Positions 8,039-16,817 are shown, numbered from the stretch's first letter. The stretch: DNA of 64,000 nucleotides from UBA2784 sp964494625 (GCA_964494625.1 CAZBRT010000001.1:868001-932000), one strand, 5' to 3'. Notes: generated from the sequence alone by a model not told the origin. Program-made: numbers and translations.

Positions 8039-8067
8039 ATTATGCGGAGGCAATCGTTACAAGACAA
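8039..8067 (-). promoter_or_regulatory. Strong sigma-70-type promoter of the J-domain gene, possibly leaderless
   Basis: On the minus strand TTGTCT (8067-8062) is followed by exactly 17 bases and CATAAT (8044-8039), 5 of 6 bases of the -10 consensus. Transcription should start near 8032, directly at the ATG at 8031, and there is no ribosome binding site. This predicts a leaderless mRNA that may continue into cobS. The element overlaps the region upstream of bolA, which is transcribed the other way. Confidence 0.5.
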
Positions 8068-8097
8068 GAAATGCGATTGGCTGATTGGGCACTTGAC

Positions 8098-8376
8098 ATG
8101 AACATGGTCATGCGTATCCGCGAAAAACTCACTTCGGCGTTTGCACCTTTGTCACTCGACGTGGTTGACGACAGCGCACGCCACGCTGGCCATGCGGGGT
8201 CGCAGCCGGGCGGGGAGACACATTTCAACGTGGTCATTGTGTCCGGGGCCTTTCAAGGGCTGACCCGCGTGGCGCGTGCGCGCCGCATCCACGAGGTTCT
8301 GGCCGATGAACTTGCCGGCCGGGTCCATGCATTGTCCATCCGCGCGGCTGCGCCGGGGGAAAATGCCGAAACTTAA
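8098..8376 (+). CDS. bolA: BolA family protein
   Basis: 92 residues from MNMVMRIREKL; the ATGs at 8104 and 8110 are equally plausible starts. The class II KH-like BolA fold is recognisable from IREKLTSAF, HAGHAGSQPGGETHFNVVIVS with the conserved invariant His, and the helix RARRIHEVLADEL. BolA proteins act with monothiol glutaredoxins in iron-sulphur handling and regulate growth-phase genes. The gene is divergent from the J-domain gene and its TAA overlaps the stop of the convergent CNNM transporter through a shared TTAA. Confidence 0.9.
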   Translation: MNMVMRIREKLTSAFAPLSLDVVDDSARHAGHAGSQPGGETHFNVVIVSGAFQGLTRVARARRIHEVLADELAGRVHALSIRAAAPGENAET

Positions 8377-9704
8377 GCCTGCTTCTCGTCCTTTTCGGCT
8401 TTTTCGCCTTTATCCGCCTTGTCACCACTTTGGGCGGGGGGCGTCACGCGCAGCGCCGTGATCTGGTTGCGGTGCTTGCGCATGATCTCGAAGGTGAAGT
8501 TATGGAAGACGAAGACCTGACCCGCTTCGGGAATGGTCTGGGACTCATGGATCACAAGCCCGGCAACCGTGGTTGCGTCATCATCGGGCAAGGACCAGTG
8601 CATCGCGCGGTTGGCGTCACGGATGGCCACCCAGCCATCGACGATCACGGTGCCGTCGGGCTGCGGGCGCACGCCGGAAGTCTCGCGGTCGTGCTCGTCG
8701 CGGATCTGGCCGACGATTTCTTCCAGAATGTCTTCCAGCGTGATGAGACCGCGCAAGGCGCCGTACTCATCCACCACGATCGCAAAGTGGGTGCCGCGCT
8801 TCAGGAATTCGGACAGCTGCTCCTGCAGCGTCGTCGTTTCGGGCACAAACCACGGTTTCAACGCAAGCGAGGGAATGTCGATGGAGGCAATGCCGCCGCG
8901 ATGGCGGGCAACCGCGCGCAGGAGATCCTTCACATGAAGGACGCCGATGATGTTTTCGGGATCATCGCGGTAGAGCGGCAGGCGGGTATGCTTGGACGTC
9001 AGCACCAGATCCAGCAATTGCTGGCTCGGCAGGTCGGCATCCAGCATCGCCATGTTCTTGCGGTGGACCATGACTTCGGCAACCGACAGGCTTTTCAGGT
9101 CAAGCACACCGCCCAGCATGAAGCGGTCTTCGGCCTCCACAGCACCTTCGGAGTGGTGCAAGTCAATCGCGCCACGGATTTCCTCGTGGGCCGCGTCGCT
9201 GTCGGTCTCCTGGCGCGCATTCACGCCAAAGACGCGCAGGATCGCCCAGACAAAAGCCTGCACCGCATGGATGACGGGGTAAAGGATCACCACCAGCGCG
9301 CTGATGATCGGTGCCACCGCCAGCGCCGTGCGGTCGGCATAGTTGAAGGCATAGGTCTTGGGCAGGACCTCGCCGAACAGGATGACGAGCACGGTCATCA
9401 CTGCGGTTGCAACCGCAATCGCCTTGTCAGCATCCTGCTCGAAAAGCTGCAGGAACAGGGCGGTGCCCAGCGTTGACGCAAGAATGTTGACGAAATTGTT
9501 GCCGACAAGGATGGCGCCGATGAAACGCTCGCGACCGGCGTAAAGGCGGTTCACGGATGCCGCGCGGCGGCTGCCCGACTTTTCCAGTGCGAACATCTTG
9601 GCGCGGCTCGCGCCGGTCAGGGCCGTTTCGCTTGCCGAAAAGAAGGCCGAGCAGAACAGGAGAAGCCCGATGCTGCCGGCAAGGAGGAGGATTTCGGGCG
9701 TCAT
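8373..9704 (-). CDS. CNNM/CorC-family transporter (HlyC/CorC, DUF21-CBS)
   Basis: 443 residues with three parts: an N-terminal DUF21 membrane domain of four segments (about residues 1-145, including FFSASETALTGASRAK), a CBS pair (about 210-330, with HTRLPLYRDDPENIIGVLHVKDLL), and a C-terminal CorC_HlyC domain (about 345-430). These proteins export or sense magnesium and other divalent cations; the old hemolysin label is misleading. A short Lys/Glu-rich tail (KADKGEKAEKDEKQA) ends the protein. It lies 44 bases downstream of aroB on the same strand, the usual alphaproteobacterial order. Confidence 0.9.
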   Translation of the reverse strand: MTPEILLLAGSIGLLLFCSAFFSASETALTGASRAKMFALEKSGSRRAASVNRLYAGRERFIGAILVGNNFVNILASTLGTALFLQLFEQDADKAIAVATAVMTVLVILFGEVLPKTYAFNYADRTALAVAPIISALVVILYPVIHAVQAFVWAILRVFGVNARQETDSDAAHEEIRGAIDLHHSEGAVEAEDRFMLGGVLDLKSLSVAEVMVHRKNMAMLDADLPSQQLLDLVLTSKHTRLPLYRDDPENIIGVLHVKDLLRAVARHRGGIASIDIPSLALKPWFVPETTTLQEQLSEFLKRGTHFAIVVDEYGALRGLITLEDILEEIVGQIRDEHDRETSGVRPQPDGTVIVDGWVAIRDANRAMHWSLPDDDATTVAGLVIHESQTIPEAGQVFVFHNFTFEIMRKHRNQITALRVTPPAQSGDKADKGEKAEKDEKQA

Positions 9705-9748
9705 GGCGTGGTTCCGGTCGCGCAGCTGTCAGGATAAAGGGTGGCAGG

Positions 9749-10873
9749 TTAGAGGGTGGCAGGCGTCAGGGAGCGGGCAAGCACGCGGGTCAAGGCATCC
9801 AGCGGCACGTCGTTATGCGGGCGCGTGTCGCCGATCCCGTGCGGCAGGACGAAAACAATTTTGCCGCCCGCCGCCTTCTTGTCGTGGCGCATGTGGGCGA
9901 TCAGCGCCTCGGGCGTCGTCGAAAGCCCGGCGATATCCGCGATGCGGACCGGCAATCCCGATGACGCGATGTGCCTGACCACACGGCTTGCATCCGCCTG
10001 GCCGGAAAAGCCCAGATCGGCTGCAAGCTCAAAGGCAAGCCCCATGCCGATGGCAACCGCTTCGCCGTGCAGCAGGCGATCCGAAAAACCGGTCTCGGCC
10101 TCCAGCGCGTGGCCGAAAGTGTGGCCAAGGTTGAGGAGGGCGCGACGGCCCTGCTCGCGCTCGTCTTCGGCCACGATTTCCGCCTTCATGCGGCAGCAAT
10201 GGGCGACAGCGTGATTGAGCGTGAAGGCGTCGCCCGCAAGCAGGCTCGGTGCATTCTTCTCGCACCAGGCAAAGAAGGTGGCGTCTCCCAACAGCCCGTA
10301 TTTCACCATCTCGGCATAGCCTGCGCGCATCTCGCGCGGCGGCAGGGTGGCCAGAAGGCCCGTATCCGCGATGACAAGGCGTGGCTGGTGAAAGAGCCCG
10401 ATGAGGTTCTTGCCGCTTTGTGCGTTGATCGCGGTCTTGCCGCCGACCGAACTGTCCACCTGCGCCAATAGCGTCGTCGGGATCTGGATGAAATCAACGC
10501 CGCGCTTCAGCAATCCCGCTGCAAGGCCGGTCAGATCGCCGATCACGCCACCGCCGAAAGCGGTGATGACATCACCGCGCTCGACTTCAAGTGCCAAAAG
10601 CGCATCACAAAGCCGTTCGAGCCCGGCAAAGCTCTTCTCGCCTTCGCCGGGCTGCAGGATGACCGGATGGGCCTCCATACCGGCGGCGGCCATCGTGTCC
10701 ATCAGGGCGGCGAGGTGATGGCGCGCGACATTTGCGTCCGTCACGACAATCGTGCGGTTGCGGCGTGCGTGCTTGCGGATGGCGGTTCCAGCGTCGGCCA
10801 GAAGCCCCGAGCCGATCATGATGTCATAGGCGCGCGCGGCAAGTCCGACACGCACCGTTTCACTGCTGCTCAT
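9749..10873 (-). CDS. aroB: 3-dehydroquinate synthase AroB
   Basis: Converts DAHP to 3-dehydroquinate, step two of the shikimate pathway. 374 residues, normal length. Visible signatures are the NAD-binding GGGVIGDLTG around residues 104-113, the catalytic stretch KRGVDFIQIPTTLLAQVDSS, the metal-ligand region LLNLGHTFGHALE and MRHDKKAAGG near the C-terminus. The ATG overlaps the aroK stop (ATGA at 10870-10873), so aroK and aroB are translationally coupled, and the CNNM gene follows. Confidence 0.97.
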   Translation of the reverse strand: MSSSETVRVGLAARAYDIMIGSGLLADAGTAIRKHARRNRTIVVTDANVARHHLAALMDTMAAAGMEAHPVILQPGEGEKSFAGLERLCDALLALEVERGDVITAFGGGVIGDLTGLAAGLLKRGVDFIQIPTTLLAQVDSSVGGKTAINAQSGKNLIGLFHQPRLVIADTGLLATLPPREMRAGYAEMVKYGLLGDATFFAWCEKNAPSLLAGDAFTLNHAVAHCCRMKAEIVAEDEREQGRRALLNLGHTFGHALEAETGFSDRLLHGEAVAIGMGLAFELAADLGFSGQADASRVVRHIASSGLPVRIADIAGLSTTPEALIAHMRHDKKAAGGKIVFVLPHGIGDTRPHNDVPLDALTRVLARSLTPATL

Positions 10874-11466
10874 GGATCAATGTCCACGCCATGGCGCTCC
10901 AGCGCGTCAAGGATGGCGCGCACCACGCGGTCATGGGGTTGGTCTGACGTTTCAACCGTGATGTCGGCCTCGCCATAGACGGGATAACGCTCGGCGATCA
11001 GGCGCTCCATGGTGCCGCGCGGATCGTCATTCTTGAGCAAAGGCCGCGTCTGCTTGCGCAGGACCCGCTTCATCAGAAGATCAAGATCGGCCTTCAGCCA
11101 GATTGTCACGGCGCGCAATTTTGAGAGCGCGCGCGTGTCTGCGTCCATGAAGGCGCCGCCGCCGGTTGCCAGGACATGGCGCGGTCCGTCGAGCAATCGG
11201 GCAATCACCCGGCGTTCGCCCGCGCGGAAGGCCGGCTCGCCATAGAGTTCAAAAAAGTCGCTGATGGAGCAACCGGCCGCTTGTTCGATCTCGGCGTCTG
11301 CGTCGCTGAAGGGCAGGCGCAGCGATTGCGCCAGACGCCGGCCAATCGTGGTTTTGCCGACACCCATCAATCCGACAAGGACGATGGTGCGCTCTGACTT
11401 CGGACGCGGCGTGGGTGCCGCGGGGCCCTGGCCCTGTGCCTCTTGGGGATTCTCGTGGTGATTCAT
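10870..11466 (-). CDS. aroK: Shikimate kinase AroK
   Basis: Phosphorylates shikimate, the fifth shikimate-pathway step. 198 residues; about 24 N-terminal residues rich in Pro, Gln and Glu precede the enzyme core. Walker A is GLMGVGKTT (residues 32-40), the substrate-binding DADAEIE and GGGAFMD follow, and the Arg-rich lid KRVLRKQTRPLL is intact. The first gene of an aroK-aroB-CNNM series with a 4-base overlap to aroB. The start could be internal, but the upstream frame is closed soon after and the extension is typical of alphaproteobacteria. Confidence 0.95.
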   Translation of the reverse strand: MNHHENPQEAQGQGPAAPTPRPKSERTIVLVGLMGVGKTTIGRRLAQSLRLPFSDADAEIEQAAGCSISDFFELYGEPAFRAGERRVIARLLDGPRHVLATGGGAFMDADTRALSKLRAVTIWLKADLDLLMKRVLRKQTRPLLKNDDPRGTMERLIAERYPVYGEADITVETSDQPHDRVVRAILDALERHGVDIDP

Positions 11467-11706
11467 GGGTGACCTGCGGGCGGGGGTTTAGAGCATTGGG
11501 CCCTGCATTTCCAGTGTCGCGGCAAAATCCGTTAACCCTTGGCGGCATCAAAGCGAATCTGCGTGTGTTTCTCCCCTTTTTTTGCCGCATTCGGCGGGCA
11601 CGGTTGGCTTGCCGGGCGGTCTTCTTGACCACACGGCGATGATGCGGCTTTCCTCGGCTATCAGCGGTTGATACGCATTGCGTTCCATAAAATCGGGGAT
11701 TTGCCC

Positions 11707-11850
11707 ATGTCACGCCCGGCCTTGCTTGGCAGTTTTGCCCTTGCCCTGTTCGTCATCGTTGCGGGCGGTCTCGTCTATCTTGCCGAAACGGCTCAGCCGC
11801 AGACCTCCGTGAAGGAAGAGACACTCCCCGATGAGCGGTTCCCGAAATAG
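11707..11850 (+). CDS. Small single-pass membrane protein
   Basis: 47 residues: MSRPALLGSF followed by one membrane segment (ALALFVIVAGGLVYLAE) and a short acidic, Gln-rich tail (QTSVKEETLPDERFPK). The frame is chosen at 11707 because upstream ATGs extend into non-coding DNA. It overlaps the following gene by 20 bases in another frame, a strong sign of a shared message. It resembles small inner-membrane peptides but no family is recognised. Possibly it accompanies the large exported protein encoded next; this is inference from overlap alone. Confidence 0.6.
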   Translation: MSRPALLGSFALALFVIVAGGLVYLAETAQPQTSVKEETLPDERFPK

Positions 11851-13660
11851 TTTTTTGCGTGCGCTTCTGGCCGGTGCGGCCGTGCTTGTTCTTTCGTCAT
11901 CCGCCGCGATGGCAGAACCGCGTCCGCTGATGCCCGAAGTCCAGCCGCTGCCGCCGCCGCCCGGCACGGAAGAGGCGCCGGAAGATGCGCCGTTCCCCGG
12001 CACGCAGGATGCGCCTTCGCCTTTTCCGGCACCTTCAACCGGCCCGCAGACCTATCCCGAGGCGCCCGCGCCTGCCGTCGATCAGGCCGACAGTTTCGCG
12101 CCGATGGAAGATGGCACGCTGGATGATGCCAATGGCGGCCTTGGCTATGACCTTTGGGCCGATACGCTTTACGAGGATGTTGTTGCCATCCTGCCGCGCC
12201 TGCCGGTGGGCACCGTATCGCCTGCCGTGAATGACCTTTCGCGCCGCCTGCTCTTGACCATTGCCGAGCCGCCTTATCCCGATCCGCGCCGTCCGGGCTC
12301 GGAAACGCAGCGCCCGTTCAACGCCATCAAGCTTGAGCGCCTTGCCAAGGGCGGACTTCTTTCCGACGTGGATGCGCTCATCTCGCGCATGGAAACGTCG
12401 AGCTTCCGCACCAAGCAGTTGCGTGTCGATGCGCTGATGCTGCTTGGCCGGTTCGATGAGGCATGCGGTGAAGCGTCCGCCGACCGGCTGGCGACCAATG
12501 ATCCCTACTGGATCGAATTGCGCGGGCTCTGCTATGCGCGCGAAGGCAACATGCCCGCCGTCAGCCTGACGCTTGAAGTCATGCGCACGCTGGGGATTGT
12601 CGATGATCCCTACATGGCGATTGCTGCCCATATTGCGGAGGCAGCACCACTCAAGCTCGAGTCCCTGGAAGACCCGACACCGATCCATCTGGCACTTCTG
12701 GCCATCGCGCAGGCGCAAGTGCCGCGCGACGGCGTGCCGGATGCCGATCCCGGCATCCTGATGGCGATTGCGCGTTCCGAGGCAACGCCTATCGATGTGC
12801 GGCTTCAGGCAGGCGAAGGTGCGGCCTATGCAGGCGCGCTGCCGGTTGATGAGTTTGCGGGTCTCCTCCTGATGCTGCCTGCAAAGCCCGCCGAACTCGC
12901 GAATTTGCCGGTTGCGGGCGGCGACGTGCTGGTGGCCGCGCGCCATTTCCAGAACGTCAACAACAAAGAGGGGCTTGCGGATCGCGCGCGCGCGCTGGAA
13001 GCAGCGCTCTCGCATGCGCGCTCGCGTGGTCTCTATGAACTTTATGCGCGCGCCTATGGTCCCTTGATCCGCGATCTCACGCCTTCCATGGAATCCGCGT
13101 TTTTTGCGCGCGAGGCGGCGCGGGCGCTGGTCCTTTCGGGCCGTTACGACCGGCTGGCCGACTGGATGAATGTCATGGCGCAGACAAGCGATAGCGCCAC
13201 ATCCGACACGCTTGCGGTATGGCTTGCACTCGCGTCACCCACGACCGAGCGGGTGGCCGCGGCCGATGGTCCGCTCTCGCGGCTTGCCGATGCTGCGCGC
13301 AATGCGCCGCAGACAAACCCGGTTGCGATGCGCGCTGCACTGACGGTCGGGCTCTATGATGCGCTTGGCTATCAGCTGCCCGAGAATGTGCGCATGGTGC
13401 TTGTCAACAATCCGGTCCTGCGGGGTGCGCCTGCGGATTCCGCTACGATGGCGGGCCTGACCGACGCCATGCGGGCCGGGCGGCGCGGTGACGTGATCCT
13501 GCATGCACTTGCCATCATCGGCGCGCAGGGGCCGCAGCAGGCCAATCCGCGCGGCGTGATCGAGGCAGTGGCGGCGCTTGCCCATATCGGCCTTGAAGAT
13601 GAAGCACGCGCCATCGCACTTGAGGCGCTACTGGCGCGGCCTGACGCGGCAGGCGGCTGA
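11831..13660 (+). CDS. Exported helical-repeat protein of unknown function
   Basis: 609 residues with a signal peptide (LLAGAAVLVLSSSAAMA) and a Pro/Glu-rich linker (about residues 30-85). The rest is alpha-helical with TPR-like spacing (RTKQLRVDALMLLGRFDEA; RGLCYAREGNMPAVSL; AREAARALVLSGRYDRLA), consistent with a periplasmic solenoid scaffold. I do not recognise a catalytic domain. It is encoded 8 bases upstream of xerD, and overlaps the small membrane protein gene, so these three form an operon. A link to XerD function is possible only by proximity. Genes of this type are seen beside xerD in several alphaproteobacteria. Confidence 0.75.
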   Translation: MSGSRNSFLRALLAGAAVLVLSSSAAMAEPRPLMPEVQPLPPPPGTEEAPEDAPFPGTQDAPSPFPAPSTGPQTYPEAPAPAVDQADSFAPMEDGTLDDANGGLGYDLWADTLYEDVVAILPRLPVGTVSPAVNDLSRRLLLTIAEPPYPDPRRPGSETQRPFNAIKLERLAKGGLLSDVDALISRMETSSFRTKQLRVDALMLLGRFDEACGEASADRLATNDPYWIELRGLCYAREGNMPAVSLTLEVMRTLGIVDDPYMAIAAHIAEAAPLKLESLEDPTPIHLALLAIAQAQVPRDGVPDADPGILMAIARSEATPIDVRLQAGEGAAYAGALPVDEFAGLLLMLPAKPAELANLPVAGGDVLVAARHFQNVNNKEGLADRARALEAALSHARSRGLYELYARAYGPLIRDLTPSMESAFFAREAARALVLSGRYDRLADWMNVMAQTSDSATSDTLAVWLALASPTTERVAAADGPLSRLADAARNAPQTNPVAMRAALTVGLYDALGYQLPENVRMVLVNNPVLRGAPADSATMAGLTDAMRAGRRGDVILHALAIIGAQGPQQANPRGVIEAVAALAHIGLEDEARAIALEALLARPDAAGG

Positions 13661-13668
13661 TCCACCAG

Positions 13669-14661
13669 ATGGGCCGGGCGCGGGACCCCCAATCACTGCT
13701 CCACGGGCCCTTCAGCGGCGACCGGCATCTTTCCGCCTTTCTGGAAATGCTGAGCGTTGAACGCGGTGCGTCGGTCAATACGCTGTCCGCTTACACGCGT
13801 GACCTGTCCGACTTTGCGCTTTTCCTTGCCGCGCGGCAGCGCACGCCGGGTCAAGCGCGCGAGGCGGATGTGTCCGACTATCTGGCTGATCTTCATCGCC
13901 GGAACTTGAGTGCTGCCACCGCCGCACGGCGGCTTTCGGCCATCAAGCAATTCTGCGGTTTCCTGTTTGCTGCAGGCCATGCGGACGACAATCCCGCCCT
14001 TGTCCTCAAGACACCGCGCAAGACGCGGGCGCTGCCGCTGATGCCTGATGAAGGCGATCTTGCACGCATCATGGAGGCTGCGGCCGAAGACGACAGCGGC
14101 GAGGGTGTCAGGATGCACACGCTGCTTGAGCTTGCGCGCGGGTCCGGCCTTCGGGTGTCGGAGCTTGTCGGACTGCCACTGGCCGCGGCGCGCTCGCGCG
14201 AGCGTGTCATCCACATCAGGGGCAAAGGCGGGCGCGAGCGCATCGTGCCGATCTCGCTGGAAGCGCGCGCGGCACTCGACCGCTGGATCCCGAAGCGCGA
14301 CGGTTTCGTGCCGAAGGACAAAATCCGCGCGACCAAAGCAGAACGCTTCCTCTTTCCCTCCGCCTCGCGCGAGGGGCATCTGACCCGCCAGCGCTTTGGC
14401 CAGTTGCTGAAGGAGCATGCGATGCGCGCGGGCGTTGATCCCGCAAAATTGTCGCCGCACGGGTTGCGACACGCCTTTGCGACATCGCTGGTCGCGGGCG
14501 GGGCAGACCTTCGGGCCGTCCAGCAGATGCTGGGCCATGCCGATATCTCGACAACCGAGATCTATACCCATGTGGCGGATGCGCGGCTTTCCGCCCTCGT
14601 CAACGAGAAACATCCGCTGGCGGTGCCGACCCCGCGCGGAAAAGGCGTCAAACAACCCTAG
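13669..14661 (+). CDS. xerD: Tyrosine recombinase XerD
   Basis: With XerC it resolves chromosome dimers at dif during division. 330 residues, slightly long at the N-terminus. The N-terminal SAM-like domain (VNTLSAYTRDLSDFALFL) is followed by the catalytic domain with all five key residues: Arg162 (GLRVSELVGL), Lys186 (GKGGRERIVPI), His264 and Arg267 (HGLRHAFATSL), His290 (MLGHADISTTEIYTHV) and the Tyr299 nucleophile. Being encoded among housekeeping genes with no nearby att sites argues against an island integrase. The dif site is not in the window as far as I can see. Confidence 0.93.
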   Translation: MGRARDPQSLLHGPFSGDRHLSAFLEMLSVERGASVNTLSAYTRDLSDFALFLAARQRTPGQAREADVSDYLADLHRRNLSAATAARRLSAIKQFCGFLFAAGHADDNPALVLKTPRKTRALPLMPDEGDLARIMEAAAEDDSGEGVRMHTLLELARGSGLRVSELVGLPLAAARSRERVIHIRGKGGRERIVPISLEARAALDRWIPKRDGFVPKDKIRATKAERFLFPSASREGHLTRQRFGQLLKEHAMRAGVDPAKLSPHGLRHAFATSLVAGGADLRAVQQMLGHADISTTEIYTHVADARLSALVNEKHPLAVPTPRGKGVKQP

Positions 14662-14756
14662 AACGCGTGGAACCGGCGGCAAGGCCCTTGATCGTCGGCC
14701 TTACGTCTTGCTTGATGGCGGCATCGTCTCATTCTTTCACCCAAGATGCTGTCGCC

Positions 14757-15743
14757 ATGAGCTTTACGACTTACGACCGCGCCACCCAGCGGCTCAACCG
14801 TTCCAAACTTTTCGTGCCGGGCTCGCGCCCCTCGATCTTCGAGAAGGCAGCCAAAGGCCCCGCCGATGTCGTGTGCCTCGATCTTGAAGATGCCGTGGCG
14901 CCCGCCGAGAAAGTCGAAGCGCGGAAAAACGTGATCGCCGCCCTCAACGGCGTTGATTGGGGCAACAAGACCGTGACCGTGCGGATCAACGGGCTTGATA
15001 CGCATTGGTGCTATCGCGATGTCATCGACCTCATCGAACTGGGCGGCGAGCGTCTGGATGCGCTGATGATCCCCAAGGTGGGCGTTGCCGCCGATGTCTA
15101 TGCGATCGACATGCTGGTCACGCAATCCGCCAAAGCGAGCGGGCGGCGCAAGGAGTTCGGACTTGAAGTCATCATCGAGAGTGCGCTGGGGCTATCCAAC
15201 GTGGAAGAAATCGCCAAGAGCTCACCGCGGATGGAGAGCCTGCATTTCGGCTCGGCAGATTATGCGGCCTCGCAATCGATGCGCACGACCAATATCGGCG
15301 GCGGCAACAGCCAGTATGTGATGCTGACGGATGCCGACAAAGCGGGGGCACGCGAAAGACACTGGGCGGATCTCTGGCACTATCCCTTGTTCCGCATGTG
15401 CCAGGCGGCACGGGCCTTTGGACTTACGCCCATCGATGGACCGTTCGGCGACTACAACGATCCCGACGGTTATCGCGCGCAAGCCGAGCGCACGGCGGTT
15501 CTGGGCTGCGCCGGCAAATGGGCGATCCATCCCAATCAGGTGCCGCTCGCCAACGAGATCTATACGCCGCCTGCGCATGAAGTCGCGCGGGCCGAGGCGA
15601 TCCTTGCCGCGATGGCTGAAGCACAAGCGGGTGGGGCGGGAGCTGCGACGTACAAAGGCCAGCTCATTGATGCCGCCTCGATCCGGCAGGCGGAAGTGAT
15701 CGTCTCGCAGATGAAGCTGATCCGTGAACGGACGGGTGGGTGA
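14757..15743 (+). CDS. mcl1: L-malyl-CoA/beta-methylmalyl-CoA lyase (Mcl1-like)
   Basis: A 328-residue CitE-superfamily lyase. From memory it closely follows Rhodobacter Mcl1: FVPGSRPSIFEKAA, VCLDLEDAVAP, VRINGLDTHWCYRD, MIPKVGVAADVYAID, DGPFGDYNDPDGYRAQA and GKWAIHPNQV. Mcl1 cleaves malyl-CoA and beta-methylmalyl-CoA to glyoxylate with acetyl- or propionyl-CoA, as in the ethylmalonyl-CoA pathway. The start MSFTTYDR is taken because homologues begin there; upstream ATGs lengthen it by up to 30 residues with low-quality sequence. No ethylmalonyl-CoA or crotonyl-CoA enzymes lie nearby, so the pathway itself is an inference. Confidence 0.85.
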   Translation: MSFTTYDRATQRLNRSKLFVPGSRPSIFEKAAKGPADVVCLDLEDAVAPAEKVEARKNVIAALNGVDWGNKTVTVRINGLDTHWCYRDVIDLIELGGERLDALMIPKVGVAADVYAIDMLVTQSAKASGRRKEFGLEVIIESALGLSNVEEIAKSSPRMESLHFGSADYAASQSMRTTNIGGGNSQYVMLTDADKAGARERHWADLWHYPLFRMCQAARAFGLTPIDGPFGDYNDPDGYRAQAERTAVLGCAGKWAIHPNQVPLANEIYTPPAHEVARAEAILAAMAEAQAGGAGAATYKGQLIDAASIRQAEVIVSQMKLIRERTGG

Positions 15744-16048
15744 GGGGGCAGGAAAAGCGTGACTGACCCGGTCCATTTGGGATGTGATTGAGCGCTAGGG
15801 TTGCTTGTGCGACCGCAGGGGAGATGCAGCACGCGGTCATCTCTATGCGGTCACCGTGTCACCGAACCTAAATTTCAGGTTGCTTCATGCTTCGCTTTGG
15901 CGGCTTGAGAACAGACGAGCAGCGTTCATCGCAGAGACAAATATTGAACCGTCTGTCTGGCCCGCGATAGATTGACGGACGTGCTGACTTTCGTCGGGAG
16001 CCGAGATGCTCACGGGCTGGAATGCACTCTCGAATTTGGTGGTCTTAA
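15744..16048. other. 305-base intergenic stretch without recognisable gene
   Basis: No convincing coding sequence was found here. It is AT-richer than the preceding lyase gene. A small inverted repeat AACCT-(7)-AGGTT lies at 15865-15881, too weak to be a terminator. TTGACG at 15972-15977 could be a -35 for the following gene, but no -10 lies at the right distance. Nothing else is supported. Confidence 0.4.
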
Positions 16049-16384
16049 ATGGCAGAGGAAATCGCATTCAGGTACGTAGGATTTCACGATCTCCCTCTCG
16101 TCATCTCAATCAACTATCGCGGAATGAGGCTGCTGCTTTCATCATACTTCGATGTAGCGCTCGACGAGTACACGTCGTTTTACGAGGTGTATCTTGTCGG
16201 ACCTGCAGGTGATGTGCTCGGGGACCCAATGGATTGGGAATGGATTGAGAAGGAGTGCCGCCTCATTGGCACAATTGAAAAGACCGCGCTCGCGTTCGAC
16301 GATAGGAAACGTGAATTCCTGACAAGGCAGACGCTCGAGCCCACGCTGGACCCGCTCCTTCGTTCGGCGGGTGTGTTGACATGA
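16049..16384 (+). CDS. Hypothetical protein, first of a coupled small-gene set
   Basis: 111 residues beginning MAEEIAFRYV with an aromatic-rich middle (SSYFDVALDEYTSFYEVYLVG) and a hydrophilic, charged end. No family is recognised; the aromatic, mixed alpha/beta look could fit a small immunity- or antitoxin-like protein, but no partner is seen. Its stop overlaps the next ATG (ATGA at 16381-16384). Codon choice is less GC-rich than the surrounding core genes, so it may have been acquired. Confidence 0.6.
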   Translation: MAEEIAFRYVGFHDLPLVISINYRGMRLLLSSYFDVALDEYTSFYEVYLVGPAGDVLGDPMDWEWIEKECRLIGTIEKTALAFDDRKREFLTRQTLEPTLDPLLRSAGVLT

Positions 16385-16494
16385 AGCGCGCGTTGTATGA
16401 CCGCGGGATCAATGGCAGAATCACCTCTACACAACTTTTGCTGTCTCGCCAGAGTTCGGTGACACCGCCGCCCATCTCCAAGGTATGCCGATGA
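16381..16494 (+). CDS. Possible 37-residue ORF bridging two genes
   Basis: A 37-codon frame (MKRALYDRGI...) whose ATG overlaps the stop of the gene before it and whose TGA overlaps the ATG of the RraB-like gene after it, both as ATGA. Its composition is unremarkable and Ser/Thr-rich near the end, with no detected domain. It may be a coupling frame that carries ribosomes to the next start, or an ancient frameshift scar, or nothing. Coding status is uncertain. Confidence 0.3.
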   Translation: MKRALYDRGINGRITSTQLLLSRQSSVTPPPISKVCR

Positions 16495-16817
16495 CAGAGA
16501 GCGAGTTGCCGGATGATGCTGATGGCGCTGCGCTGAAGCGATTGGCGGATGATGGGGTGAGCCTCGGCGAAAGTCGGGAGGTGGACTTCTCCATCTGGCT
16601 GAATGACAGGGAAGAAGCCTATCGCGTGCAGCAGCTGCTTGATGGGAAGGGCTATCGCTTCCGCGTTTACCAGGTCCGCATGAGCGGACGGTGGAGCATC
16701 GACTGTACGCGCGTAGTTCGCCTAGGGTATGAGGCGATTGTCGCGGCGCAGAATGAGTTGAATGCTGACCTCGCTCCCTTGGGTCTGGTGTGCGACGGCT
16801 GGGGAACAGCACATTGA
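16491..16817 (+). CDS. rraB: RraB-like regulator of RNase E activity
   Basis: 108 residues from MTESELPDDA (an ATG 6 bases upstream, at 16485, is also possible). It matches the RraB/ribonuclease E inhibitor B fold: VDFSIWLNDREEAYRVQQLL, then WSIDCTRVVRLGYEAIVAAQNELNADLAPLGLVCDGWGTAH, where the invariant final DGWG is typical. In enterobacteria RraB binds the RNase E C-terminal scaffold and changes mRNA decay; in alphaproteobacteria the role is not established. The start overlaps the stop of the small ORF upstream. Confidence 0.75.
   Translation: MTESELPDDADGAALKRLADDGVSLGESREVDFSIWLNDREEAYRVQQLLDGKGYRFRVYQVRMSGRWSIDCTRVVRLGYEAIVAAQNELNADLAPLGLVCDGWGTAH

Noticed and set aside
13669..14661. 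Island integrase
   Set aside because: The recombinase has XerD length and motifs, sits among core genes, and no att repeats or cargo are seen.
15972..16000. Promoter before the hypothetical gene at 16049
   Set aside because: TTGACG is good but no -10 box occurs at 15-19 bases.
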